A program made the translations under genes and the position numbers. From Aquatica leii (Eukaryota; Arthropoda; Insecta; Coleoptera; Lampyridae), in the NCBI GenBank assembly GCA_035610365.1, contig CM069439.1, positions 23,697,533 to 23,761,532 of the forward strand: a stretch of 64,000 bases of DNA, written 5' to 3'. Numbering within the stretch: position 1 is the stretch's first letter; each line of letters begins with the position of its first letter. Of this stretch, positions 42,691-54,837 are shown piece by piece. The notes beneath the pieces are model-generated. The model was not told the origin of the DNA. It made no database searches and saw only the letters and a program-made list of their open reading frames with translations.

Positions 42691-43891
42691 ATACAGCAAA
42701 TAAACTAGAACTAAGCGGGCACCTCTGCATTAATCCTTTATTTGTTCAAAATGCTTCACTTAACTTTCCATCTATTCTTACTTTGCACTTTGTCTCATTA
42801 TATATTTCCTCTATATTACTTACTAGTTCTTCCTCTATCGGTTTCTTTTTTTAATATATTCCATAATTTACACCTATTTGCATTATCAAACGCTGCTTTT
42901 ATATCCAAAAATAACGCAAAAACTTTCCCTCTTTTCACTTCTAATTCTTTGCTTACTATCTGTTTCAATATGTATACATTATCTAATGCCCTTCTCCCTC
43001 TTCTACATCCTGTCTGCCAGTCTGGTAAGATCTTTTTTCCTCCATTTCTCTTTCCTGTCTTTTTTGCAAAATTGTCATATAAATCTTATATCCCACATTT
43101 GCCACACTTATACCTCTATAGTTTTTCACCTCTCTTATGTCTCCTCCTTTGTGAACTGGACATATTGCTTCTTTCCAATCATCCGGAAACCCAGCACCTG
43201 ACCATATCTTATTTAAAATTTAGCCTATTCTTTCTATCGTTCTCTCTCTTGTATATTTCCATTGTTCTCCTTGCATCCCATCCGTCCCTTTTGCCTTTCC
43301 TTTTTTAGTTTTTCTTAATGCTTCTATTTCTTTTTTTTTGTGTAGTAGTATTGCTCCCTCCTTTTGTTATCCTTTCTATTTCGAGTTCACCCTTCCTCTC
43401 TTCTTCCCCCTTTAAGACCTCTACACAATGTTCTCTCCATTTTTTCATATCAATTTGTATCTCCCCTTTTTTTCAATTTTCCTTTCTTTATTCAAAAATC
43501 TCCATATGTCTCCTTCATTTTCTAAGATTTTTATATGTTCTTCCAACTCTTTTTTATATTCCTCTTTTCTCTTACAACACTGTTCTATATTGCGACCTTA
43601 ACCTTTCATATTCCTAAAAATCAATTTTTCCTTTTTTCCACCTTCTTTTACCTCTTCTTACCTCCTGCCTCCCTTTTTGAAACACTAACATCTTTGTTTT
43701 TCCCACATTTACACTTAAACACTTTTTTTCCAGATACTTTTTTTACTGTCTTTATCATCTCCTTCATTTCTCTTTTTCTTTGCTATAATCACTATGTCAT
43801 CCGCATACGCCAAAACCCACACTTTTAACCCCCCTCATTACTATTCCTCCACTTTGTTGCCTCATCAACTCTTTCTCTAAATCTTCTAAAT
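42691..43891 (-). repeat. Array unit 2
   Basis: Its right part and unit 1 supply the frame at 42251-42730, with QRCPLSSSLFAVYLEDLEKE and VWVLAYADDIVIIAKKERN. It shares with unit 9 a tttgcattatcaaacgc variant and a gtgtagtagtattgctccct variant, suggesting a common source. Confidence 0.85.
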
Positions 43892-45085
43892 ATACAGCAA
43901 ATAAACTAGAACTAAGCGGGCACCTATGCATTAATCCTTTATTTGTTCAAAATGCTTCACTTAACTTTCCATCTATTCTTACTTTGCACTTTGTCTCATT
44001 ATATATTTCCTCTATATTCCTTACTAGTTTTTCCTCTATCTGTTTTTTTTTTAATATATTCCATAATTTACACCTATTTACATTATCAAACGCTGCTTTT
44101 ATATCCAAAAATAACGCAAAAACTTTCCCTATTTTCACTTCTAATTCTTTGTTTACTATCTGTTTTAATATGTATACATTATCTAATGCCCTTCTCCCTC
44201 TTCTAAATCCTGTCTGCCAGTCTGGTAAGATCTTTTTTCCTCCATTTCTCTTTCCAGTCTTTTTTGCAAAATTGTCATATAAATTTTATATCCCACATTT
44301 GCCACACTTATACCTCTATAGTTTTTCACCTCTCTTCTGTCTCCTCCTTTGTAAACTGGGCATATTATTGCTTCTTCCCAATCATCCGGAAACCCTTCAC
44401 CTGACCATATCATATTTAAAATTTTCTCTATTCTTTTCTTTCGTTCTCTCTCTTATATATTTCTATTGTTCTCCTTGGGTCCTATCCGTCCCTTCTGCCT
44501 TTCCTTTTTTTATTTTTCTTAATGCTTCTTCTATTTCTTTTTTTTTTGTATAGTAGTATTGCTCCCTCCTCTTGTTATCCTTTCTATTTCGAATTCACCC
44601 TTCCTCTCTTCTTTCCCCTTTAAGACCTTTACGCAATGTTCTCTCCATTTTTTCATATCAATTTGTATCTCCCCTTTTTTCAATTTTCCTCTCCTTATTC
44701 AAAAATCTCCATGTGTCTCCTTCATTTTCTAAGATTTTTATATGTTCTTCCAACTCTTTTTTATATTCCTCTTATCTCTTACAACACTCTGTTCTATATT
44801 GCGACCTTAACCCTTTATATTCCGGAATATCAATTTTTCCTTTTTTCCACCTTCTTTTACCTCTTCTTACCTCCTGCCTCCCTTTTTGAAACACTACCAT
44901 CTTTGTTTTTCCGACATTTCCACTTAAACATTTTTTTTTCAAATACTTTTTTACTGTCTTTATCATCTCTTTCATCTCTCTTTCTTCGCTATAATCACCA
45001 TGTCATCCGCATACGCCAAAACCCACACCCCCATTACTATTTCTCCATTCTGTTGCCTCATCAACTCTTTTTTTATATCATCTAA
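43892..45085 (-). repeat. Array unit 3
   Basis: Minus-strand frames at 43947-44138 and 44183-44413 hold LFLDIKAAFDNVNRCKLWN and MIWSGEGFPDDWEEAIICPV. Its part from 44180 to 44790 matches the end of unit 10 (53460-54050), including cctttaagacctttacgcaa and ttttcctctccttattcaaa. Confidence 0.85.
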
Positions 45086-46292
45086 ATAAACAGCAAGTAA
45101 ACTAGGACTAAGTGGGCACCCCTGTTTTAATACATTATTTGTTCAAAATGCTTCACTTAACTTTCCATCTATTCTTACTTTGCACTTTGTCTCATTATAT
45201 ATTTCCTCTATATTCCTTACTAGTTCTTCCTCTATCGGTTTCTTTTTTTAATATATTCCATAATTTACACCTATTTACATTATCAAACGCTGCTTTTATA
45301 TCCAAAAATAACGCAAAAACTTTCCCTCTTTTCACTTCTAATTCTTTGTTTACTATATGTTTTAATATGTATACATTAACTAATGCCCTTCTCCCTCTTC
45401 TAAATCCTGTCTGCCAGTCTGGTAAGATCTTTTTTTCCTCCATTTCTCTTTCCAGTCTTTTTTGCAAAATAGTCATATAAATTTTATATCCCACATTTGC
45501 CACACTTATACCTCTATAGTTTTTCACCTCTCTTCTGTCTCCTCCTTTGTAAACTGGGCATATTATTGCTTCTTCCCAATCACCCGGAAACCCCTCACCT
45601 GACCATATCATATTTAAAATTTTCTCTATTCTTTTCTTTCGTTCTCTCTCCTATATATTTCTATTGTTCTCCTTGGGTCCCTATCCGTCCCTTCTGCTTT
45701 TCCTTTTTTATTTTTCTTAATGCTTCTTCTATTTCTTTTTTTGTATAGTAGTATTGCTCCCTCCTCTTGTTATCATTTCTATTTCAGATTCACCCTTCCT
45801 CTCTTCTTTTCCCTTTAAGACCTCTACGCAATGTTCTCTCCATTTTATAATATCAATTTGTATCTCCCCTTTTTTATTTTTCCTTTCTTTATTCAAAAAT
45901 CTCCGTATGTCTCCTTCATTTTCTAAGATTTTTATATGTTCTTCCAACTCTTTTTTATATTCCTCTTTTCTATTACAACACTCTGTTCTATATTGCGACT
46001 TTAACCTTTTATATTCCTGAATATCAATTTTTCCTTTTTTCCACCTTCTTTTACCTCTTCTTACCTCCTGCCTCCCTTTTTGAAACACTACCATCTTTGT
46101 TTTTCCGACATTTACACTTAAACACTTTTTTTCCAGATACTTTTTTACTCTCTTTATCATCTCCTTCATTTCTTTCTTTCTTCGCTATAATCACTATGTC
46201 ATCCGCATACGCCAAAATCCACACTTATATCCTCGCCATTACTATTCCTCCACTTTGTTGCCCCATCAACTCTTTCTCTAAATCTTCTAAAT
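45086..46292 (-). repeat. Array unit 4
   Basis: The minus-strand RT frame at 45195-45611 has WEEAIICPVYKGGDRREVKN, RRGRRALVNVYILKHIVNKE and KVFALFLDIKAAFDNVNRC. A second frame (45729-46169) gives the unit junction EVRRGKRRWKKGKID. The unit is nearly identical to unit 7. Confidence 0.85.
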
Positions 46293-47292
46293 ATACAGCA
46301 AATAAATAAGGACTAAACGGGCACCCCTATCCTAATCCTTTATTTGTCCAAAATGCTTCACTTAACTTTCCATCTATTCTTACTTCTCCCTCTTCTAAAT
46401 CCTGTCTGCAAGTCTAGTACGATCTTTTTTTCCTCCGTTTCTCTTTCCAGTCTTTTTTGCAAAATAGTGCAAAATATAAATTTTATATCCCACATTTGTC
46501 ACACTTATACCTCTATAGTTTTTCATCTCTCTTCTGTCTCCTCCTTTGTAAACTGGGCATATTATTGCTTCTTCCCAATCACCCGGAAACCCCTCACCTG
46601 ACCATATCATATTTAAAATTTTCTCTATTCTTTTCTTTCGTTCTCTTTCTTGTATATTTCCATTGTTCTCCTTGTGTCCCATCCGTCCCTTCTGTCTTTC
46701 CTTTTTTTTATTTTTCTTAATGCTTCTTTTATTTCTTTTTTTTATTGTAGTACTGCTCCTCTCTCTTGTTATCTTTTCTATTTCATATTCACCTTTCCTC
46801 TCTTCTTTCCTTTCTAAGACCTCTACGCGAGGTTCTCTTCATTTTTCATATCAATTTGTATCCCACTTTTTATTACCAATTTTCCTTTCTTTATTAAAAA
46901 TGTTCCATATGTCTCCTTTATTTTCTAACATTTTTATATGTTCCTCCAACTCTTTTTTATATTCCTCTTTTCTCTTACAACACTGTTCTATATTGCGACC
47001 TTAACCTTTCATATTCCTAAAAATCAATTTTCCTTTTTTCCACCTTCTTTTACCTCTTCTTACCTCCTGCCTCCCTTTTGAAACACCATCTTTGTTTTTA
47101 CCACATTTACACTTAAACACTTTTCCAGATACTTTTTTACTGTCTTTATCATCTCCTTCATTTCTTTTTTTTTCTTTGCTGTAATCACTGTCATCGGCAT
47201 ACGCCAAAACCCACACTTTTAACTTTTCCCCCCCTCCATTACTATTCCCTTACTTTTTTGCTCTATAAACTCTTTCTCTAAATCCTCTAAAT
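46293..47292 (-). repeat. Array unit 5 (short, ~1.0 kb)
   Basis: The segment from ttgcactttgtctcattata to the start of ccctcttctaaatcctgtc is missing, so about 200 bases covering the LFLDIKAAFDN motif are gone. The join at 46383-46390 is the same as in unit 8. Confidence 0.85.
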
Positions 47293-48493
47293 ATACAGCA
47301 AATAAACTAGAACTACGCGGGCAACCCTTCCTTAATCCTTTATTTGTCCAAAATGATTTACTTAACTTACCATCTATTTTTACTTTGCACTTTGTCTCAT
47401 TATATATTTCCTCTATATTCCTTACTAATTTTTCCTCTATCTGTATCTTTCTTAATATATTCCATAATTTACACCTATTAACATTATAAACGCTGCTTTT
47501 ATATCCAAAAATAACGCAAAAACTTTTCCTCTTTTCACTTCTAATTTTTTGTTTACTATCTGTTTTAATATGTATACATTATCTAATGCCCTTCTCCCTC
47601 TTCTAAATCCTGTCTGCCAGTCTGGTAAGATCTTTTTTTCCTCCATTTCTCTTTCCAGTCTTTTTTGCAAAATTGTCATATAAATTTTATATCCCACATT
47701 TGCCACACTTATACCTCTATAGTTTTTCACCTCTCTTCTGTCTCCTCCTTTGTAAACTGGGCATATTATTGCTTTTTTCCAATCTTCCGGAAATCCTTCA
47801 CCTGACCATATCTTATTTAAAATTTTCTTTATTCTCTTTCGTTCTCTCTCCTGTATATTTCTATTGTTCTCCTTGCGTCTCATCCGTCCCTTCTGTCTGT
47901 TTTTTATTTTTCTTAGTGCTTCTTCTACTTTTTCTTTCTGTATAGTAGTACTGCTCCCTCCTCTTGTTGTCTTTTCTATTTCGAATTCACCTTTCCTCTG
48001 TTCTTCCCCTCTAAGACCTCTACGCAATGTTCTCTTTATTTCTTCATATCAATTTGTAATCCCCCTTTTTTACCAATTTTCCTTTCTTTATTCAAAAATC
48101 TCCATGTGTCTCCTTCATTTTCTAAGATTTTTATATGTTCTTCCAACTCTTTTTTATATTCCTCTTATCTCTTACAACACTCTGTTCTATATTGCGACCT
48201 TAACCCTTTATATTCCGGAATATCAATTTTTCCTTTTTTCCACCTTCTTTTACCTCTTCTTACCTCCTGCCTCCCTTTTTGAAACACTACCATCTTTGTT
48301 TTTCCGACATTTACACTTAAACACTTTTTCCAAATACTTTTTTACTGTCTTTAGCATCTCCTTCATCTCTCTTTCTTTCTTCGCTATAATCACTATGTCA
48401 TCCGCATACGCCAAAATCCACATTTTTAACCCCCCCCTATTACTATTCCTCCACTCTGTTGCCTTATTAAGTTTTTCTCTAAATCTTCTAAAT
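47293..48493 (-). repeat. Array unit 6
   Basis: This is the most diverged unit. Its minus-strand frame at 47452-48027 has ERKRIKKILNKIWSGEGFPE, DWKKAIICPVYKGGDRRE and RRALDNVYILKQIVNKKLEV. A deletion alters the AAFDN stretch (AAFIMLIG). Confidence 0.85.
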
Positions 48494-49693
48494 ATACAAC
48501 CAATAAACTAAGACTAAGTAAGCACCCCTGCATTAATCCTTTATTTGTTCAAAATGCTACACTTAACTTTCCATCTATTCTTACTTTGCACTTTGTCTCA
48601 TTATATATTTCCTCTATATTCCTTACTAGTTCTTCCTCTATCGGTTTCTTTTTTTACTATATTCCATAATTTACACCTATTTACATTATCAAACGCTGCT
48701 TTTATATCCAAAAATAACGCAAAAACTTTCCCTCTTTTCACTTCTAATTCTTTGTTTACTATATGTTTTAATATGTATACATTAACTAATGCCCTTCTCC
48801 CTCTTCTAAATCCTGTCTGCCAGTCTGGTAAGATCTTTTTTTCCTCCATTTCTCTTTCCAGTCTTTTTTGCAAAATAGTCATATAAATTTTATATCCCAC
48901 ATTTGCCACACTTATACCTCTATAGTTTTTCACCTCTCTTCTGTCTCCTCCTTTGTAAACTGGGCATATTATTGCTTCTTCCCAATCACCCGGAAACCCC
49001 TCACCTGACCATATCATATTTAAAATTTTCTCTATTCTTTTCTTTCGTTCTCTCTCCTATATATTTCTATTGTTCTCCTTGGGTCCTATCCGTCCCTTCT
49101 GCTTTTCCTTTTTTTATTTTTCTTAATGCTTCTTCTATTTCTTTTTTTTGTATAGTAGTATTGCTCCCTCCTCTTGTTATCATTTCTATTTCGAATTCAC
49201 CCTTCCTCTCTTCTTTTCCCTTTAAGACCTCTACGCAATGTTCTCTCCATTTTATAATATCAATTTGTATCTCCCCTTTTTTTAATTTTCCTTTCTTTAT
49301 TCAAAAATCTCCGTATGTCTCCTTCATTTTCTAAGATTTTTATATGTTCTTCCAACTCTTTTTTATATTCCTCTTTTCTATTACAACACTCTGTTCTATA
49401 TTGCGACTTTAACCTTTTATATTCCTGAATATCAATTTTTCCTTTTTCCACCTTCTTTTACCTCTTCTTACCTCCTGCCTCCCTTTTGAAACACTACCAT
49501 CTTTGTTTTTCCGACATTTACACTTAAACACTTTTTCCAGATACTTTTACTCTCTTTATCATCTCCTTCATTTCTTTCTTTCTTCGCTATAATCACTATG
49601 TCATCCGCATACGCCAAAACCCACACTTTTAACCCCCCATTACTATTCCTCCACTTTGTTGCCCCATCAACTCTTTCTCTAAATCTTCTAAAT
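48494..49693 (-). repeat. Array unit 7
   Basis: Nearly identical to unit 4, including the RRALVNVYILKHIVNKE variant in the frame at 48601-49017. Differences are single bases and small T-run indels. Confidence 0.85.
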
Positions 49694-50693
49694 ATACAGC
49701 AAATAAACTAGGACTAAACAGGCACCCCTATCCTAATCCTTTATTTGTCCAAAATGCTTCACTTAACTTTCCATCTATTCTTACTTCTCCCTCTTCTAAA
49801 TCCTGTCTGCAAGTCTAGTACGATCTTTTTTTCCTCCGTTTCTCTTTCCAGTCTTTTTTGCAAAATAGTGCAAAATATAAATTTTATATCCCACATTTGT
49901 CACACTTATACCTCTATAGTTTTTCATCTCTCTTCTGTCTCCTCCTTTGTAAACTGGGCATATTATTGCTTCTTCCCAATCACCCGGAAACCCCTCACCT
50001 GACCATATCATATTTAAAATTTTCTCTATTCTTTTCTTTCGTTCTCTCTCCTATATATTTCTATTGTTCTCCTTGGGTCCTATCCGTCCCTTCTGCTTTT
50101 CCTTTTTTTATTTTTCTTAATGCTTCTTCTATTTCTTTTTTTTGTATAGTAGTATTGCTCCCTCCTCTTGTTATCCTTTCTATTTCGAATTCACCTTTCC
50201 TCTCTTCTTTTCCCTTTAAGACCTCTACGCAATGTTCTCTCCATTTTTTTATATCAATTTGTATCTCCCCTTTTTTCAATTTTCCTTTCTTTATTCAAAA
50301 ATCTCCATATGTCTCCTTCATTTTCTAAGATTTTTATATGTTCTTCCAACTCTTTTTTATATTCCTCTTTTCTCTTACAACACTCTGTTCTATATTGCGA
50401 CCTTAACCTTTTATATTCCTGAATATCAATTTTTCCTTTTTTCCACCTTCTTTTACCTCTTCTTACCTCCTGCCTCCCTTTTTGAAACACTACCATCTTT
50501 GTTTTTCCGACATTTCCACTTAAACACTTTTTTTCCAGATACTTTTTTACTGTCTTTATCATCTCCTTCATTTCTCTCTTTCTTCGCTATAATCACTATG
50601 TCATCCGCATACGCCAAAACCCACACTTTTAACCCCCCCATTACTATTCCTCCACTTTGTTGCCTCATCAACTCTTTCCCTAAATCTTCTAAA
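49694..50693 (-). repeat. Array unit 8 (short, ~1.0 kb)
   Basis: It shares the unit 5 deletion with an identical join (49783-49790), and nearly identical sequence to about 50040. Beyond that it resembles units 7 and 1. The frame at 50254-50571 gives VGKTKMVVFQKGRQEVRRGK and the linker coiled coil. Confidence 0.85.
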
Positions 50694-51891
50694 TATACAG
50701 CAAATAAACTAGAACTAAGCGGGCACCTCTGCATTAATCCTTTATTTGTTCAAAATGCTTCACTTAACTTTCCATCTATTCTTACTTTGCACTTTGTCTC
50801 ATTATATATTTCCTCTATATTCCTTACTAGTTCTTCCTATATCGGTTTCTTTTTTTAATATATTCCATAATTTACACCTATTTGCATTATCAAACGCTGC
50901 TTTTATATCCAAAAATAACGCAAAAACTTTCCCTCTTTTCACTTCTAATTCTTTGTTTACTATATGTTTTAATATGTATACATTAACTAATCCCCTTCTC
51001 GCTCTTCTAAATCTTGTCTGCCAGTCTGGTAAGATCTTTTTTTCCTCCATTTCTCTTTCCAGTCTTTTTTGCAAAATTGTCATATAAATTTTATATCCCA
51101 CATTTGCCACACTTATGCCTCTATAGCTTTTCACCTCTCTTCTGTCTCCTCCTTTGTAAACTGGGCATATTATTGCTTCTTCCCATTCATCCGGAAACCC
51201 CTCACCTTACCATATCTTATTTAAAATTTTCTCTATTCTTTCTTTCGTTCTCTCTCCTATATATTTCCATTGTTCTCTTTGGGTCCTATCCGTCCCTTCT
51301 GTCTTTCCTTTTTTAGTTTTTCTTAATGCTTCTATTTCTTTTTTTTGTGTAGTAGTATTGCTCCCTCCTTTTGTTATCCTTTCTATTTCGAATTCACCCT
51401 TCCTCTCTTCTTCCCCCTTTAAGACCTCTACGCAATGTTCTCTCCATTTTTTCATATTAATTTGTATCTCCCCTTTTTTTTTAATTTTCCTTTCTTTATT
51501 CAAAAATCTCCATTGTCTCCTTCATTTTCTAAGATTTTTATATGTTCTTCCAACTCTTTTTTATATTCCTCTTTTCTCTTACAACACTCTGTTCTATATT
51601 GCGACCTTAACCTTTTATATTCCTAAAAATCAATTTTTCCTTTTTTCCACCTTCTTTTACCTCTTCTTACCTCCTGCCTCCCTTTTTGAAACACTAACAT
51701 CTTTGTTTTTCCCACATTTACACTAAAACATTTTTTTCCAAAAACTTTTTTACTGTCTTTGTCATCTCCTTTATCTCTCTTTCTTTTTTCGTTATAATCA
51801 CTATGTCATTCGCTTACACCAAACCCATACTTTTATCCCCCTTATTACTATTCCTCCACTTTGTTGAACTCTTTCTCTAAATCTTCTAAAT
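50694..51891 (-). repeat. Array unit 9
   Basis: Its frame at 50802-51134 has YRGISVANVGYKIYMTILQK, RARRGLVNVYILKHIVNKE and LFLDIKAAFDNANRCKLWN. Variants seen in unit 2 are shared near its start and at 51310-51370. Confidence 0.85.
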
Positions 51892-52177
51892 ATACAACAA
51901 ATAAACTAGAACTAAGTGGGCACCTCTGTCTTAATCCTTTATTTGTCCAAAATGCTGCACTTAACTTTCCATCTATTCTTACTTTGCACTTTGTCTCATT
52001 ATATATTTCCTCTATATTCCTTACTAGTTCTTCCTATATCGGTTTCTTTTTTTAATATATTCCATAATTTACACCTATTTGCATTATCAAACGCTGCTTT
52101 TATATCCAAAAATAACGCAAAAACTTTCCCTCTTTTCACTTCTAATTCTTTGTTTACTATATGTTTTAATATGTATA

Positions 52178-53403
52178 TGTTGTACGCAATCGACGAATTC
52201 GGACAATGACCGAAATTTGTACCCAGAACGCGTTGTGGACTTTGTAACATGTTCAGATCGCAATGTGGGTATATTTATTAGCATAGTTTCGGCCACTGAG
52301 CGAAACGTTCTACTGACAACGCGTTTTGGGTAAATTAACAAAATTCACTACCCGATTTAACGAAACTCGCATAATATTTTGTATTGCAAGAACAAATAAA
52401 AATAAAATCGTCTTATTTGAACTTGTTTATTTGGTAAAAGATATTCTATAATGTGGTAATTAAATATGTATTGCGTATTTATATCGATCTCACTGAAAAA
52501 ATATGATTACGATGCTATTATAATTATGACTCATTTATTTTTACAGGTTAATGAGCCATGGCATTTCGAATTGCATTTAACACTTTGCTGTTTACAGGAA
52601 CACTTATTGTCAGTACAAAATCTCTTGCACTTGCACCTCAGAAAACCTTGTCCTGAGCCCTTTGTTGACATATTTGCTGCAGTCCGCAGAGAAATGCTCT
52701 TATTACTCTGAAATGATTGAGAAATAAACTGGGAATCAGCTTGTAAGAGCTCATTTCTTGAAAATAATTGCTGTAGTGCCCCATTTTCGGTGTTCAGCGT
52801 ATATAACCCGTCATTATTAACATCGGTAACAACGGCCAATACATTTCTTGGAGTAAGGCGGCCTCTGTCAACATCTGGAATTAACACCAAAATATTAGTG
52901 CCTTCTGGCAATGAAGAAAAACGTTGATTCGACTCTTGTAACATCTAGCGGCTTGAATTTTCATTTTTTATGTGATTCTTCTCGCTCATTTAGAATTTTT
53001 TTATTTCTTTCGAGCATTTCAGGTTTTAAATACATAAACTTTTTTTTAAACTAGCTTCGAATTGTTCTTTCATATTTACACTAACTTTCACCCTCAAAAA
53101 CAGACAGCATAAAACAAGTTAGAATTGGTTAGAATGCTTTGCGTTATGGCTTTTTTGCATTAGGTACTCTTAACCACAGTCCACAATGCGATGAACTTCG
53201 TATACGCACGACCTTCGTCGTTAAATCAAGTAGTGGATTTTGTTAACTTGCATAAAACGCGTTGTGAGTGGTACGCTTCGCTCAGTGGCCGAAACATTGT
53301 GAATAAATTTACCCACAATGCGATCTGAGCATATTATAAAGTCCACAACGCGTTCTGGGTATAAATTTCGGTCATTGTCCGAATTCGTCAATTGCGTACA
53401 ACA
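52178..53403 (-). mobile_element. Ginger-like DNA transposon, internally deleted
   Basis: The 1226-bp insert starts tgttgtacgcaatcgacgaa and ends with its reverse complement gcgtacaaca. Inverted repeats of about 190 bp match closely, sharing gaattcggacaatgaccgaa and agaacgcgttgtggacttt. The array reads through if the insert and one TATA copy are set aside (52174-52177 and 53404-53407). TGT ends and a 4-bp duplication fit the Ginger superfamily, and the coded protein agrees. Only the C-terminal part of a transposase remains. Confidence 0.75.
52531..52944 (-). pseudogene. C-terminal part of a Ginger-like transposase
   Basis: This is an open frame of 137 residues with EGTNILVLIPDVDRGRLTPR and NVLAVVTDVNNDGLYTLNTE. 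It ends in a cysteine-rich segment, FLRCKCKRFCTDNKCSCKQQ, then KCNSKCHGSLTCKNK. This matches the C-terminal domain of KRAB-A-domain-containing-2-like proteins of arthropods, which carry a Ginger-type integrase in full-length form. The integrase core is absent. The frame starts at an internal ATG. The Cys-rich tail probably binds zinc. Confidence 0.7.
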
Positions 53404-54113
53404 TATACATTAACTAATCCCCTTCTCGCTCTTCTAAATCTTGTCTGCCAGTCTGGTAAGATCTTTTTTTCCTCCATTTCTCTTTCCAGTCTTTTTTGCA
53501 AAATTGTCATATAAATTTTATATCCCACATTTGCCACACTTATACCTCTATAGTTTTTCACCTCTCTTCTGTCTTCTCATTTGTAAACTGGGCATATTAT
53601 TGCTTCTTCCCAATCATCCGGAAACCCCTCACCTGACCATATCATATTTAAAATTTTCTCTATTCTTTTCTTTCGTTCTCTCTCTTATATATTTCTATTG
53701 TTCTCCTTGGGTCCTACCCGTCCCTTCTGCCTTTCCTTTTTTTATTTTTCTTAATGCTTCTTCTATTTCTTTTTTTTTGTATAGTAGTATTGCTCCCTCC
53801 TCTTGTTATCCTTTCTATTTCGAATTCACCCTTCCTCTCTTCTTTCCCCTTTAAGACCTTTACGCAATGTTCTCTCCATTTTTTCATATCAATTTGTATC
53901 TCCCCTTTTTTCAATTTTCCTCTCCTTATTCAAAAATCTCCATGTGTCTCCTTCATTTTCTAAGATTTTTATATGTTCTTCCAACTCTTTTTTATATTCC
54001 TCTTTTCTCTTACAACACTCTGTTCTATATTGCGACCTTAACCTTTTATATTCCTGAATATCAATTTTTCCTTTTATCCACCTTCTTTTACCTCTTGTTA
54101 CCTCCTGCCTGGC

Positions 54114-54310
54114 TTCCCTGCATTTCTTATTTCACTACCTCTTTTCTTTATACTCCTTTATGTTTTTTTTCCAGTATTTTTTTCTTTCTACTGTTTTATC
54201 CATTTTACTGATCAATTCTTTCACTCCTTCCTCTACTCCTTCCTCCGCCCATTGTTCAAGGCTTTTGGTTGGAGAGTTATCGCACACCAACGCACGCACG
54301 CACGCACACA

Positions 54311-54358
<48 letters not shown>

Positions 54359-54390
54359 CTTCTTCAATAATACTTCTTTTTCTGATCATT
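54114..54390 (-). pseudogene. LINE endonuclease-RT linker, upstream of the array
   Basis: The minus-strand frame at 54135-54389 has NSPTKSLEQWAEEGVEEGVK and ELISKMDKTVERKKYWKKN. It then continues in another frame towards the array linker (KRRWIKGKIDIQEY, about 54055-54095). This is the region that precedes the RT in the LINE. It marks the true 5' side of the RT fragment, present once and not in the other units. Confidence 0.6.
54290..54360. repeat. (ACGC)n/(CA)n microsatellite
   Basis: About twelve acgc units are mixed with acac and followed by a CA run. It lies at the upstream end of the LINE linker and produces a V-R-A-C-like artefact in the minus-strand frame. Confidence 0.95.
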
Positions 54391-54837
54391 CCACGGAACT
54401 CTACCTAAAGCTGCTTCTCTCTTTGTCCGTTTAGGTTTATCGTTTTCTAAGAAAGAAAGAGAGAAAGAAGATACAATTCCCTAAGCTATGATTTTGCAAT
54501 TGTTTAACACCTCGTATAGATAATATCATGGACAAACAAAAAAAATTATTTTTGGCCAAATCATTCGGATTAAAAATTATTGTCTATTTTACATTTATTT
54601 TAGGTAACTGTACTGTATATGCTACTTAATATGTTTATTGTTTTTAACTGTCATAAATTTTAATTTTTTGCTATTGTAAAGCGTCTTTGACGGTTTTTGC
54701 GCACTTGTCAACATAACCGTCAAATTATTATTGAGAGATTTTGAGACTTTGGGAGCCTCCTAGTCTCTGTTCGAGCAATAAAATGTTGTATTCAAGTCGT
54801 TTCTGTCTAAATTGGACGCGTCCAGGAACTTGTTGAA
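54391..54837. other. No recognisable gene
   Basis: AT-rich sequence. 54660-54835 includes a less AT-rich stretch (gggagcctcctagtctctgt) without a coding motif. Confidence 0.35.

Larger units (their letters stand above)
41492..54113 (-). repeat. Tandem array of ten LINE RT-fragment units
   Basis: The landmark aaatatacagcaaataaact recurs at about 41492, 42691, 43892, 45086, 46293, 47293, 48494, 49694, 50694 and 51892. Spacings are about 1199, 1201, 1194, 1207, 1000, 1201, 1200, 1000 and 1198 bases. The tenth unit ends at 54113 and holds a 1226-bp Ginger-like insert. Each unit encodes on the minus strand, in permuted order, the RT linker, fingers, palm and YADD motif. The RT thumb and C-terminus are absent. 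Both short units lack the same segment of about 200 bases. Confidence 0.9.
51892..54113 (-). repeat. Array unit 10, interrupted by a Ginger-like element, last of the array
   Basis: The two halves are 51892-52177 and 53404-54113, together about 0.99 kb. At 54113 the repeat sequence changes to a unique linker, so the array ends there. The right half resembles unit 3. The break between halves has a TATA duplication. Confidence 0.85.

Noticed and set aside
41554..54057. A repeated family of hydrophobic plus-strand frames that look like membrane proteins
   Set aside because: They are shadows of the RT-coding minus strand in the tandem array. The minus-strand frames carry real RT motifs in order.
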